A stretch of DNA of 64,000 nt from Zingiber officinale (lineage: Eukaryota > Streptophyta > Magnoliopsida > Zingiberales > Zingiberaceae): positions 65,655,385 to 65,719,384 of the forward strand of contig NC_055988.1 in NCBI RefSeq assembly GCF_018446385.1. The letters run 5' to 3'. A program made the position numbers and the translations under genes. Of the stretch, positions 32,732-43,489 are shown one piece after another (position 1 is the stretch's first letter; the number at the start of each line of letters is the position of its first letter). The notes under the pieces are model-generated. The model made no database searches, was not told the DNA's origin, and saw nothing but the letters and a program-made list of their open reading frames with translations.

Positions 32732-34261
32732 CACGTAAAGGAGACGAAAAAGAAAAAAAAATCAAAAATAAGAATAAAGTGCGTTTCGAGAAAAAATAAT
32801 GAAATCTCGATGAGTTTTTTTAGAATTCTGAAATCTTTTAGGATAAAAAAAACTGAAAAAAGAATTAGTTTAGAATATCAAATATTATACACATTTTCCG
32901 TAAATATTTTCTGGATGGTCCAAAAAGTGTCAATAAGATTACTGCTGTTTGGAATCAGGATCCCATCCAATCACAGTTCTGGCCGCGGCCATTCCTTTGA
33001 CTCCACGTCACCTCAGTTTGCGATCCTCCTATCCACATGGCAGATACCGATTGGGTTCAGACACTGCGCCACCTCTTTATGCCAACGTCATCCATTTCGA
33101 TATTCAGGATTTGTCTCATTCGACCAGCCGTGTACCACGTGGTCCCCACCGTGTCCCAAGGCACTATCGCTGCACTGCTCGGTGTCTTCCGAATTCGCAA
33201 CAACTTTTTTGTTATTTATTTATTTTCCGATTTTCGGATCCGGGTTTAAAAAAATAAATTAAATTAAAATTAAGTACAACGTTCGTGATGGAGTTGGGAG
33301 GGAGGAAGTAGAAATGGAAGGTCAGAGAGTATTTTGTTTTTAGAAAATAATTTTTAGATATTTTTTTTAATAAAATAAATTTTTTCTAGTAAATAAACAT
33401 AAAAGTTATCAACTAAACAATAATTTTTATTTCTTAAAAAATAAAAATAAAAAAATTACAAATTAAATGCTGCCTAAATAACTTTGATAGTAGCAGTTTG
33501 CTCCTATATTTAAAAATAACATTCAATCTTTTTTTGACAAGAAGGCAAAAAGTAAAAAAATTGATAAATAACTAATTCATTATTTACTGACCTAAACTTT
33601 AATTTTGAATGTGAAAATTATTCTAACTGAAATATTTTTAATCTTAAACTTATAGATAAAAATAAAAGTAAAAATAAAATCTAACATAACAGTTAAAAGA
33701 ATCTTAACCGAACACTTTATATATAGGTTAAAAATCTTATTTATTCCTGCAAAAAAAATCCTAATAAAACTCATACATGTAACAATATAAATAATAAAAA
33801 AAATATTAATTCTAAAAGAGATAATCATCTAAAAACTCATTCCACCATCCTCCCTAAACCAAAAGAAGCCAGAATTTTGAATTGCTAAAATAAAATTAAA
33901 TGAAAATGAAACAAAACTCATCATTAAAAATCTCCTCTTCATTATCAAATATAACAATAAAGTATGAGTGAAGTGTTAGTATGATAAAATTACACCAATA
34001 CGTACATAAAAGACATTATAAAATTCAAGAAATATGTTTATAGATTGTTGTGACTACAAGATTAGTGTTTAAATATTTTAATATACTATAAACCCAAAAC
34101 TACTAATATCTAGATGTCAACTAATATTTACATATAGAAAAATGATGGATGTGAGTTTTTTTTTATAATGAATGAAATAAAAGAAGTACAAAACTTCGAC
34201 AGCTTCAAATTCCACTTTCATCACTCAAATGAGATTTTTTATTTTTTATTTTTTACTTTTT
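32731..34261. other. AT-rich intergenic stretch with a GC-richer islet
   Basis: Mostly AT-rich with no supported gene. A GC-richer islet at about 32980-33200 contains the palindromes GGCCGCGGCC (about 32982) and ACCACGTGGT (33134-33143, a perfect G-box). The open frames across it show no recognisable protein. It could be a relict promoter or exon. Confidence 0.4.
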
Positions 34262-35487
34262 AAGGTAGCGTTTGGTTTAGAGGTTTGGGAATGAGGGAAT
34301 GAATTTATTCCCAAACCTTGTGTTTAGTTGATGGGAATAGAATCAAAATTTTGGAATGAATCCCAAAAATTTGGATATGAATGAAACTCACCCCCTCCCT
34401 TGGATTTTAATGGAATGGAAATAATAATTAAGTTTGTACAAAAATACGTTTAGTATATTTGTTCAATTTTTTTTTCATTTCACTTTCTCTCCTTGTTTTC
34501 TCTCATCATACTTTCTCTCTCCTTATTCTATTATCATATTTTCTCTCTCAACATACTTTCTCTATCCTCATTTTCTCTCACCATACATTCTTTACCATTT
34601 TCTCTCTATATTCTCTCTCATCACACACACTCTCTCATTATTTTCTCTTCATTTTTTCATCATACTTTCTCTCTCCTCAATCTCTCTTAACATACTTTCT
34701 CTCCATATTTTTTCTCATCACACTTTCTCTCTCTTCTTTCTCTTCCATCACACTCTCTCTCCTCATTCTCTCTCATCACAGATTCTCTACTATTTTCTCT
34801 TTGTATTTTCTCTCATCATACATTCTCTCATTATTTTCTCTCTTTGCATTCTATCCTTATTTTTTCATCATACTTTCTCTCTCCTCAATCTCTCTTACCA
34901 TACTCTCTCTCCATATTTTCTCTCATCACACTTTCTCTCTCTTCATTCTCTTCCATCACACACTCTCTCTCCTCATTGTTCTCTCATCACACTTTCCCTC
35001 TTTTCATTTTTTCCATCACACTTTCTCTCTCATTACATTTTCTCATCATACTTTCTCTCCTCAATATCTCATTTTCTCTCATAACACTTTCTTTCTCTTC
35101 ATTTTTTCCTATCACTCTTTCTCTCTCATCACACTTTCTCTCTCATCATACGTTTTCTCTTCTCAATCTCTCCTATCACGCTCTCTCCCCTCATTTTCTC
35201 TCATCACACTTTCTCTCTTTTCATTTTTCCCATCATACTTTTTCTCTCATTACACTTTCTCTCTCATCATATGTTTCTATCACATTCAACTTTCTCTTCC
35301 ATCTAATTTTTTCTCTTATTTTCCTCTAAGGGTAAAAAAGAAAATTTAGGTTCATTCCGATTGAAAATATTCAACTAACCAAACATTAGTTTTAAGAATG
35401 ATACTCAACCTCATACCCATTTTCATTCCACTATACTATAATACTCATTCTCATTCCGATTTCTACGAGAGAACCAAACGTCACCTT
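34262..35487. mobile_element. Non-autonomous TIR element with pyrimidine-rich cargo
   Basis: The left end AAGGTAGCGTTTGGTT (34262-34277) and right end AACCAAACGTCACCTT (35472-35487) are inverted repeats with two mismatches. TTA flanks are compatible with a PIF/Harbinger (Tourist) 3-bp target duplication, but this is tentative. Both subterminal regions share GGGAATGAG / CTCATTCCGA-like sequence. Between them lies about 0.87 kb of TTTCTCTCTCATCACAC-type repeats. It carries no transposase. It ends about 0.5 kb upstream of the OCTOPUS-like coding start. Confidence 0.65.
34470..35330. repeat. Pyrimidine-rich repeat array with 208-bp higher-order period
   Basis: Strand-asymmetric C/T tract built from CTCTCATCACACTTT, CTCCTCAATCTCTCT and CATTATTTTCTCT modules. 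Module order repeats with a 208-bp offset (for example CATCATACTTTCTCTCTCCT at 34658 and 34866; CTCATCACACTTTCTCTCTC at 34714 and 34922). The long open frames here encode only Ser/Leu/Phe/His-rich repeats and are not genes. Confidence 0.7.
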
Positions 35488-35739
35488 ATTTTTATCTAAA
35501 AATCTAAAATTACTTTTGTGTTTCAGCGAAAATAATTTCAATGTTTAAGTCAGTAAAATAATAAATTATTTTTATCATTTATTATTATTATTATTTACTT
35601 TAGGTCAAAAGAGAGCTATTTATTATTTTTAAAATACACTGACAAATTGCTACTTGGGGATTTAAAATTATTTAGCGAAAATGGAAAAGGAAAAAAAAAA
35701 AGAAAAAGAAAAAGGAAAAGAGAAGGGATAAAGTGGGAG

Positions 35740-35962
35740 GAGAGAGCGGCCTGATTGCTTTTACTTTTTCTCTTTTGGAATCCGATTTTCGTTGCTTTTC
35801 GATCTGCTTTTACTGACGTCTCGTTCATCAAACTGCAAATCTTGCTCTGCGCTCCGGCGTCCGCCATTGCAAGGCTAGCAACGTTGGCAGAGGAGCTGCT
35901 GGTGCCGTAGCCACGAGAAGGAAGCAGCAGAGGAGGCCGCTTCGTGGAGTGTAGGGGCGGGG
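35740..35962 (+). promoter_or_regulatory. Probable promoter/5' UTR of the OCTOPUS-like gene
   Basis: After an A/G-rich tract (35680-35730) the sequence becomes pyrimidine-rich (CTTTTACTTTTTCTCTTTTGG), then GC-rich up to the ATG at 35963, a pattern usual for a plant 5' UTR. I see no clear TATA box at a fitting distance. The transcription start cannot be fixed from sequence alone. Confidence 0.35.
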
Positions 35963-37867
35963 ATGGGGACGCGAGAGGATCCTATGACGGCCGAGATCGA
36001 GAGGCAAGTGCTCCACCACCACCATTTGCTGCAACCACAGCGCCGCCTGCCTTCCTCCACGTGCGACCTCCACCCGGACGAGACCGTCACCGGCTTCTGC
36101 GCCTCCTGCCTCCGGGAACGCCTCGCCGGACTGGACGCACCTGCCGCCTCAGCCGGCCGCAAGTCCACCTCCGCCCTCCGGTCGGTCTTCCAGAAGGTCT
36201 CCTCCGGCGCCGCCCCGGCCGCTGGGCCCTCCTTCCTTCGCCGCTCCAAGTCCTTCTCCGTCGCCCGTGGCGGCGGAGGCGAAGGGTTCTCGGCCCAGCG
36301 GCCGCCCGCGGTGGCCTTTGAGCCGCAGCGGCGGTCCTGCGACGTCCGTGGCCGTAGCACCCTGTGGTCGCTGTTTAACCAGGATGGCCACCGACGGGTG
36401 GCTGAGAACACTTGCGGTGCGGCCTCCTCTGCCTCTGCCTCGATCTCGATCTCCACCGTTGCTGTCGCCAGCAATGTGATAGTTAGCAAGGTCGAGTGCC
36501 GAAACCTAGTGTTTCCTGGTCCCTGCGTCGCCCCTCCCTTCTCTGAGACACGAGAAGAGGAAAATGAGAGCAATGATGAGATCACGCCTTCCGTTCCCGT
36601 GGTGCTGGTGGTCGAGGAAACAAACGAGGAAGCGGAAGAAGCGAGAACGACCGAACTGAAGCTAATGAAGGAGCACATAGATCTCGACTCCCAGCAGCAG
36701 CAGCAGCAGCAGCAGGCGAAGAAACCTCCGGCCAAGGACCTCAAGGAGATCGCCAGCAGCTTCTGGCTGGCCGCCTCTGTCTTCAGCAAAAAGCTCCAGA
36801 AGTGGCGGAGAAAACAGAAGCTAAAGAAGCAAGGAGGCGACGCCACAATGCGGGTGGAGAAGCCGCCCACTGCGTCCCGGAGGTTCCGGGACACGCAGTC
36901 GGAGGTCGCCGTGGATGCCTCCGGCCGGAGATCGTGCGACACTGAACCCCGCTTCTCGCTGGACGCCGGCCGGATCTCCTTCGACGACCCGAGGTTCTCC
37001 TGGGACGAGCCGAGGGCGTCCTGGGACGGCTACCTCATCGGAGGGCGGTCAGTATTCCCTCGTCTGCCTCCCATGCTCTCGGTGGTAGAGGACTCCCCCG
37101 CACAAGCTGTGCAACGATCGGACTATCTAATCCCCGTCGAGGAGGACACCACCGTCCCCGGTGGTTCGTCACAGACTCGGGAGTACTACTTGGATTCGTC
37201 CAGCAGGCGACGGCGTAGCCTTGACCGGTCGGCCTCCATCCGGGAGCAACCCATCGAGCCTACCCAGCCCAAACCAATCTCCAACGGGAAGGTATCCCCT
37301 GCTGCAGGTATGGATTTCTTCCAGTTTAACCCCAGCACATTGCTCGACCGGGATGTGAAAGACTGGAGTTCAAATTCTCTGAGAGATGATTACTCGGGAA
37401 GCTTCGAATCAGCCTTCAAGGACCAAAGAGGTGCTTCTGCCAAGAAATCTCGGAGGTGGAGCAAAGCATGGAACATTTGGGGGCTCATTCAGCGAAGAAG
37501 TAGCAGCAGAGGAGAAGCCAACATAGTCGAGAGATCTCTGTCGGAGTCCTGGCCGGAGCTGCGATCCAGTAGCTTCAATAACAGGATGCTCCGCTGTAAC
37601 AGCAGCATAAGCTCTAGGCACTCTTTCAGTCGCAATGCCGGCTATGGGAACATGAAGAAGAACAATTCCAACTCCATGGAAAGGAACAGAAGTGCTAGGT
37701 ATTCTACGAACCACCTCGACACCCCCATGCTAAGTTTTCACATGCCGCCGACGCCGAATAGCAGGAGAATTGGAGTTTCTACCAACGGGGGGGAGGCAAA
37801 TGCCTTCACACTACATGACAAGGCACATTCTTGGACTGCATTGAGCCCTTCTGTTGGCCCTTTGTAA
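35963..37867 (+). CDS. OPS-like: OCTOPUS/OCTOPUS-like membrane-associated protein (DUF740)
   Basis: Predicted 634-residue plant-specific protein. Family knowledge: OCTOPUS is a polarly localised, plasma-membrane-associated protein promoting protophloem differentiation in Arabidopsis and antagonising the kinase BIN2. Seen here: N-terminal Cys block (STCDLHPDETVTGFCASCLR, about residues 32-52); Gln run (243-252); DLKEIASSFWLAASVFSKKL with a basic tail (about 258-290); GRRSCDTEPRFSLDAGRISF...WDGYLIGGR (320-362); and KSRRWSKAWNIWGLIQRRSS (about 493-513). No signal peptide or transmembrane helix. ATG 35963 is the first in frame before the conserved block; Met8 is an alternative. The first 1.2 kb is very GC- and CpG-rich. 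The C-terminus (HDKAHSWTALSPSVGPL) may be incomplete: the stop overlaps a GTAAGT splice donor. Confidence 0.9.
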   Translation: MGTREDPMTAEIERQVLHHHHLLQPQRRLPSSTCDLHPDETVTGFCASCLRERLAGLDAPAASAGRKSTSALRSVFQKVSSGAAPAAGPSFLRRSKSFSVARGGGGEGFSAQRPPAVAFEPQRRSCDVRGRSTLWSLFNQDGHRRVAENTCGAASSASASISISTVAVASNVIVSKVECRNLVFPGPCVAPPFSETREEENESNDEITPSVPVVLVVEETNEEAEEARTTELKLMKEHIDLDSQQQQQQQQAKKPPAKDLKEIASSFWLAASVFSKKLQKWRRKQKLKKQGGDATMRVEKPPTASRRFRDTQSEVAVDASGRRSCDTEPRFSLDAGRISFDDPRFSWDEPRASWDGYLIGGRSVFPRLPPMLSVVEDSPAQAVQRSDYLIPVEEDTTVPGGSSQTREYYLDSSSRRRRSLDRSASIREQPIEPTQPKPISNGKVSPAAGMDFFQFNPSTLLDRDVKDWSSNSLRDDYSGSFESAFKDQRGASAKKSRRWSKAWNIWGLIQRRSSSRGEANIVERSLSESWPELRSSSFNNRMLRCNSSISSRHSFSRNAGYGNMKKNNSNSMERNRSARYSTNHLDTPMLSFHMPPTPNSRRIGVSTNGGEANAFTLHDKAHSWTALSPSVGPL

Positions 37868-38841
37868 GTTTCTCTTCCTCTCTTAATTTTGTGTCATTTA
37901 TCCCCACATTGTTCCAAGCATGAGTTGCATTCATTTGTCGAGAGAACTCTCTTTTCCAAATTTCACTTAGAATTTGTTTCTTGCCTTTGTATTCTAATGG
38001 AGTTGCTAATGTCGAACTCCTCAAAGGGCCAAATGTGCATGAGATCATTCTACTTTGTGACTTGTTTATTAACTCGTTTTGAATTGTTGGTGAATCCTAT
38101 GACCATTTTGTGCCATTGCCTACAATCGTGAGACTCTTTCTTTACTCAACCAGACCCTTAGAGCTCTCTCCTCCATGCCTGCCTGCCTTAAAAGGAGATG
38201 TGAGCCCCCACGGGCGGGATCAGCCGGTTATGACATGGTATTCTTGCATCATGAGTCGGGAGGTCAAAGGTCTGCGGCAGCAATTGCGATAACATCAATA
38301 TCTGTCCGTGCTAAACACCTAAGACCGCCATGTCATAACTGGGCCCGTATTCACCGTGATTTACTCCCTCTCATACTTGTGGGGCCAGGGTGAGGGGGCC
38401 GCTGGGTTGACGGTTCCAACCTTTTGCATCACTTAAAAGGAGATGTTACCTTCATAGTTGCAAACATGCTGTAGTTTTTTACTGTAGCAGCCGTCCTGTC
38501 TTTATGCTGTCCGTTTTTCTTGACTGCCAGCTCAATTTAACAATTTGTCTGTCTTTCTCAAGCATGTAGCTTGCTTGCTTGCTAATTTCCCTTGGATGCT
38601 CCTTAAATTGTTCCGGCTGAAAAGGTTGACAAAGCCAGTTGGAAAGAAGTGATTTGAATACTTTAAAAAAGTCGAAATGGACAGCCATACCTCTAGCTCT
38701 ATTCATACAATGATGAAGGATCTCTAGCTCTACACTTTTTGTTCATAAAACTAGAAAATTTTATTTCTAATGCTTGGAATTCTCCATTGCTAGTGCCTTG
38801 CTATCTGTTTCCATATTGTTTTTTTTTTTTTGTTTTTGTAG
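37864..38841 (+). other. Probable intron at the stop codon of the OCTOPUS-like gene
   Basis: Donor TTT/GTAAGT at 37864. Acceptor after a T-rich tract (TTTTTGTTTTTGTAG) ending at 38841. Unspliced, the frame reads ...CCT TTG TAA; spliced, it reads ...CCT TTA TGA, so both forms end in Pro-Leu-stop. A second acceptor (TTATGATTGCAG) near 39033 would instead add a tail of about 39 residues without family resemblance. The intron hosts the short retroposon at 38202-38431. Confidence 0.5.
38187..38446. mobile_element. SINE-like retroposon with 15-bp target duplication
   Basis: CTTAAAAGGAGATGT occurs perfectly at 38187-38201 and 38432-38446, bounding a 230-bp GC-richer insert (38202-38431). A duplication of this length and lack of coding capacity fit a SINE. 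Inside, GTTATGACATGG (38227-38238) is inverted perfectly at 38328-38339. A GGTCAAAGGTCTGCGG-like stretch near 38262 weakly resembles a tRNA T-arm (B box). There is no clear poly-A tail; the insert ends TTTGCATCA. The family is not recognised. Confidence 0.6.
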
Positions 38842-40938
38842 ATGATCCTGCCTGGTGGAAAAATTTGCTGTCGACTCAGGGGATTATTCTTTGTTGGTGC
38901 ATGTACCCTAATTGAAGAAATATAACATTTTTTTGAGGGGGGGTAATAATGCCACCTTAAATCAAGCTCAAGTTTTGTTCATTACTGATTGTCAGTGGTT
39001 CATCTTTTCATGTTTGACAGTTTATGATTGCAGAAGTGGATTGAGAGAAGTGTTCTTTCCCTTGAATCAAATGAGCAACTTGGGCAGAGAAATCTCACTG
39101 TTTCGTCCTTTTTCTATACTGCCAACTCGTTGCTCTTTAGTCATATAAAATTGTTAATTATTTATGTTGATGGCTAAAATCATGCATCCATTTTTTAATA
39201 TATATTGCATGTGCTAAACTCTAAAATTATAAAAGCATAAAAAATAAATAGTTTGCTATGAAATCTTTTAATTTTATGTTGATGGCCAAACTCATACGTC
39301 CTACATCATAATATAGATTATCATAGAATATGCCCCCCATAACCAACTTAGTATTCAGATAGTAGATTACCCTAAGAGAAATCTTCGGAAAAATAATTTT
39401 GTAGAAAATAAAATTCCTTCTTGCTAAAAATAATCATCATGATTTATCTCCTTAAAATTCATCAATTCTGTTAAAATTGAACTGATTTGATATTTTTTTA
39501 ATTAATCAAATTGATTAAAATTTTAATAAAAATTGAACAAATAAAATTGATAAAATAATAATTAATTTGATCAAAAATTGAATTATTTGAAATTTTTTAT
39601 TTAGGGTTTTTTAAAATTCAGTTCAATTTAAAAATTTTGATTTTGGTGTAAAAATTAAGATCTAGAAAATTGATTCGGTATGAAAATTTAATTTATTTGA
39701 TTTAATAAAGAATTTTAAAATTAAATTCGAATAAAAATAATTAACTTTTTTAAGAAAAAAATAAAATCCTATAAAAATCAAATTGAACGCCTAATAGCAT
39801 CTCCTTTTCCACAAGATTATCATAGAATACAGTCAAAATAATATATATATAAAATGTATGCAATTGAGTTTTGAATGATTGTAAAATTGAATAGTTTCAT
39901 ATGAAATTATAATCTTTTTCATTAAGAGTAAAAAATCACTCATCTCCAACTCACAAAATTATATAAAATATTTCTGGCTTAAGTAAAAAATGTAAAATAG
40001 TTTCGTGTGAAAATATTTATTTTTTTATTGAAGGTAAACATCATCGACCCCCAATGACAAATTATAAACATGTTATAAGAACCTGTATAACAAAATTAAC
40101 AAACTATAATTTTTTTTTGCCGCTTTGAAGAGTAGATTTGATATAGAATTGTTCATGTTCTCATATAAAAGCAAAAAACTATCAAACCTGTATCCAAACA
40201 AAGATTGTGTTGTAAGAACATATTTGGAATATATTATGGATTTCACCTTTGACAAATTTAAAAGGTTAAAAATGAATAGTTTAATATGAAACTTGCCCCT
40301 ATTAATGACAAAAACCATTTCTCACAAACAATAGTCCAGCTTAAAAGAGCACACATATTAGTGTTGTCACTGTAATCAAACCAACATGGTTGGATAATAA
40401 CAATCACACAATGTATGTTAGATAAATACTTAGCATAATCCCTAATTTATACCATACTCATTTCACAAACAAACAAAAAGGAATAGTTGATCAATTATGT
40501 TAAATGCCACTAAATAGTGTTATAATACATGGTGTCGTCAAATCGTTATTCCTCAATTGATTGATAACAATTTAAATAATTAATTGGTGACACACCTTCA
40601 AATTATTTGATGTCACCAAATAGTTGGAAACACAAAATGTTTAAAACTTTCCAAAACTAATTAGTGGCACAGTAGATAATAAGTATTTGAATCCGTGAAT
40701 TAGATCAATATCATATTTTACTATAGGAAGGTAATTTCTTTCCCATTTAATCTTCTTTGTTTCATTTTACAATAGCCTTCAAATGATGCCCCAGCAAACA
40801 CACCATAAGGAAACAAACGATTAGATATACATCTTAAAACATTACCACACAACTAGCACGCTAGAGTTTATTCGACTGATACTTTGTAGTATGGCAATTG
40901 CTGATTGCATAGGCAGAACCAATCCATGGATGAACATG
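38842..40938. other. 3' region of the OCTOPUS-like gene and AT-rich spacer
   Basis: 38842 to about 39150 is the probable 3' UTR exon(s). From about 39160 to 40938 the sequence is AT-rich with many homopolymer runs and no supported gene or transposon. The MEE59-like gene's stop codon at 40939 closes the stretch. Confidence 0.5.
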
Positions 40939-43071
40939 TTAAATGTCGCTCCTCTTGGGCTTGTTTGAAGCAGGAATAATCTGAATAGAAGTACAATCAC
41001 ACATGAAATAGAGTCGTAGCCAAATAGTCAAGAATACAGAAATAGGTTAGCATACTATGTCTGCAGAGGGAATCCATTCATTTGTAGCCGGATTCCCCTT
41101 GAAAGGTGTCTGGAAGTCTGATGCATCAGGTGCTTGTCCTAGGACAAAACTGCCAGTATTTTTCATTTCTACTTTGATGAAACCTGTCCCTGTCTGGAGA
41201 ATCAGTTCATAGGAACACAATGAGATATTGGCATTAAAACAATGTAGCAATCAGAAATTAGTTCCTGGAAAAGTGAATGAGGATATCAAATAGGGGATAA
41301 TTTTTTTTGAAGAATAGTGAAAGTTTAACGGAGTGTTACTATCTGCTTTGAGCATGCGAGAAAAACCAAAATAGTGAATAACTGTGCTAATGCATAAGAA
41401 AGGAGCAAATACTCCATATATAATGCAACATGGTGCCTACGTAAAGGATATATCATGCAAATCTTAATCTCCTTGAGTGAAGAAATCAAGAAACTTAACA
41501 GCAGAGTTGAAATTTAGTGGGAAAGAGGAAAGTTAGTATAAGTATATCTAGAGATTATCTACCTTTTTTATGACTTGCAACCATGTGAAAGACAAAATAA
41601 AGAGTAACCGATAAGATCAAGGGAAAATTCTACTTGAGGTCTGTCTGCCTGTGGCAGCTACCTTAACCAAAAAGGCCTACCAAACTGTAAGAACCAAATA
41701 AACTAAGATTCAATAAGCATAGTGTGAGTTTGATTGGATATATCATGCCTCTGCTGAGAGTTTTAGGGTGGGCAATCAAATCCGAGACAGGATAGAGTTC
41801 AGTTCCAGCAATATGCATGGCGATTCCAGGAGAGAACTTGATAAAGATTGTATGCCAGCAATTATCGTAACTTTAGTTTTTATCATAGTTACAGAACGAG
41901 TCCCTTTGTGGTATTAGAATGAGGAGTTGAACTTCATATAATTTCATGGTATTATATAGTGAACCTTTTGTTTAATCTCGATTCTTGACAGCCAAAAAAT
42001 ATGGTAAAATATGAACTACGTCAATCTCTGCCTTTTCTTTCTTGTCTTGTTTATTTTCAAAAATTCAATTTGTGTGCCCTAAATTCCAATTCCTCGTAAA
42101 ACCAAAACCAAAGTTTAACAAAAGCCCTTTGTAGTAGTTAATACATCCTAGTATTACATTTTCAGCTACGGAGGTGGTTAGGTTTTTTAGGTAACAAGAA
42201 GCTCCAAAATTGCATCTGGTAATGTGATGCAAGCCTAGAACCAAACAAGAAGGAAGATTTAATCTCGAGGATTACCCTATAACACTGAACAAATTTAGAG
42301 AAATTGAAAGAGGAATTGAACTCCATAGCAAACAATCTTGAAAAGTTGGTGGATAAAACCATGCAAAATAAAGTAGAAATAATTTTTAAATGACTTAATT
42401 AGAGATTTTTCAACTCTATTTCTTCACTGAGTTGTACTATTTTTTCACTCTATAAATATATGTCATATCTAATCTTCCTATCTCGGTCGCCCTCTGGCTC
42501 CATCTCTTCCCTTAAATCTAACACTTTCTCTGTTTCCCCTTCTACCACAGCCTGTGGTTCCTGAGATCATAACGTAATATTTGAACAAATTGAGCAGGAG
42601 CGGACAAAAGAGTAATAACCGAGAATTACCGTGTGATGTTCCTTGTCTATACCGTTGAGATCCTTGTAATACTCCGTCTCCACATATTCTTCTTCCACTT
42701 CCTGCCCATCGCAGACTAGTTTCTGCAAAGAATTCCAAAAAAAAAAAAATGGAAGAGATTGGATTCAGAAGACAATTTGTTTTTTTTTCAGTACAAAAAC
42801 AAAACTAAAAAAATATATATCATCGCAAATCTGAATCGGAGAGAGGAAAAACCAGGGGATCGGTCTCGAGATGTCGGAGCTTGTCGAGTTCGGGAATGGA
42901 ATCGGGGTCGGAGGAGCGGAGTGCGTCGGAGTAGACAGCGGAGTAGTCGCTTCTGGAGGGCTTGGTGTGGCGCTTCGGCGCGATCCCCTCAAAATAGTCC
43001 CTCGTCTCCGCCTCCACCTTCGCGGCCTCCTCCGGCGGCAAGTGGGCGTCGCTCCGAGCCGGCCTCGACAT
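40939..43071 (-). CDS. MEE59: MEE59-like protein (maternal effect embryo arrest 59), 4 exons
   Basis: Small plant protein of 163 residues assembled from four minus-strand exons: 43071-42853, 42722-42630, 41193-41056 and 40980-40939. All introns are GT-AG: donors GTTTTT, GTAATT, GTATGC; acceptors TTTGCAG, TCTCCAG, TATTCAG; all phase 0. Exon 1 begins MSRPARSDAHLPPEEAAKVE and carries YFEGIAPKRHTKPSRSDY. Exon 2 reads KLVCDGQEVEEEYVETEYYK. The exon 2/3 junction gives HHT/TGTGFIKVE. Exon 3 has FKGNPATNEWIPSADI and exon 4 ends ASNKPKRSDI. I recognise this as MEE59, known from an Arabidopsis embryo-arrest mutant; its biochemical role is not known to me. No transmembrane segment. Plus-strand frames over exon 1 are shadows. 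Confidence 0.88.
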
Positions 43072-43160
43072 CTCTCCCTCGTTCTCTCCAGCCGCCGTTC
43101 GATCGATATCGCTGGAAGAAATCGATGGGCCGACGGCAAGACGGGTTATAACTAAGATAC
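43072..43160 (-). promoter_or_regulatory. 5' UTR/proximal promoter of the MEE59-like gene
   Basis: GC-rich leader upstream of the ATG, with GGCCCAT on the minus strand (43125-43131), a site II-type element common in housekeeping plant promoters, about 55-60 bp from the start codon. Suggestive only. Confidence 0.3.
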
Positions 43161-43489
43161 GAACAGCCTTAAAAAATATCTGTAGATAGGGTCTGCAAAA
43201 GTTTATTTTAAAAAAAAAAGTTAAATTGATTTTGATTTTGAAGTTAAAAAATCGATTAAATTAAATGGATCAGTTTGTTATTAAATAATATAAAAATTAA
43301 GATTTTTTTTTATTAAATTGATTAAGTTTTTATTAAAAAATGTTAATATTTTTTATTAATATGATTTACTTGATTTTAATAACTAAGAATTGATCCATTT
43401 GGTTCGGTAAAAAAAATAATATTTTCTTCAATTTTAATAAATTTAATTCGATGGTTCAATTTTAATTGTCCCTATTTGTTGGCTTAAAC
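43161..43489. other. AT-rich spacer
   Basis: Homopolymer-rich AT sequence. Nothing recognisable. Confidence 0.5.

Noticed and set aside
32810..33262. Open frames of 70-150 codons in three frames
   Set aside because: Multiple overlapping frames in a GC-richer islet without conserved motifs or splice structure.
34434..35349. Long open frames (up to 296 codons) of Ser/Leu/Phe/His repeats
   Set aside because: They arise in all forward frames from a simple C/T repeat array inside a transposon; no protein family resemblance.
35875..36942. 355-codon minus-strand open frame
   Set aside because: Antisense shadow of the GC-rich OCTOPUS-like exon; low-complexity content and no recognisable domain.
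38110..38393. Small open frames of 60-72 codons
   Set aside because: Lie in the retroposon insert and intron; no conserved content.
42759..43155. Plus-strand open frames of 94-130 codons
   Set aside because: They overlap exon 1 of the MEE59-like gene, whose conserved protein reads on the minus strand.
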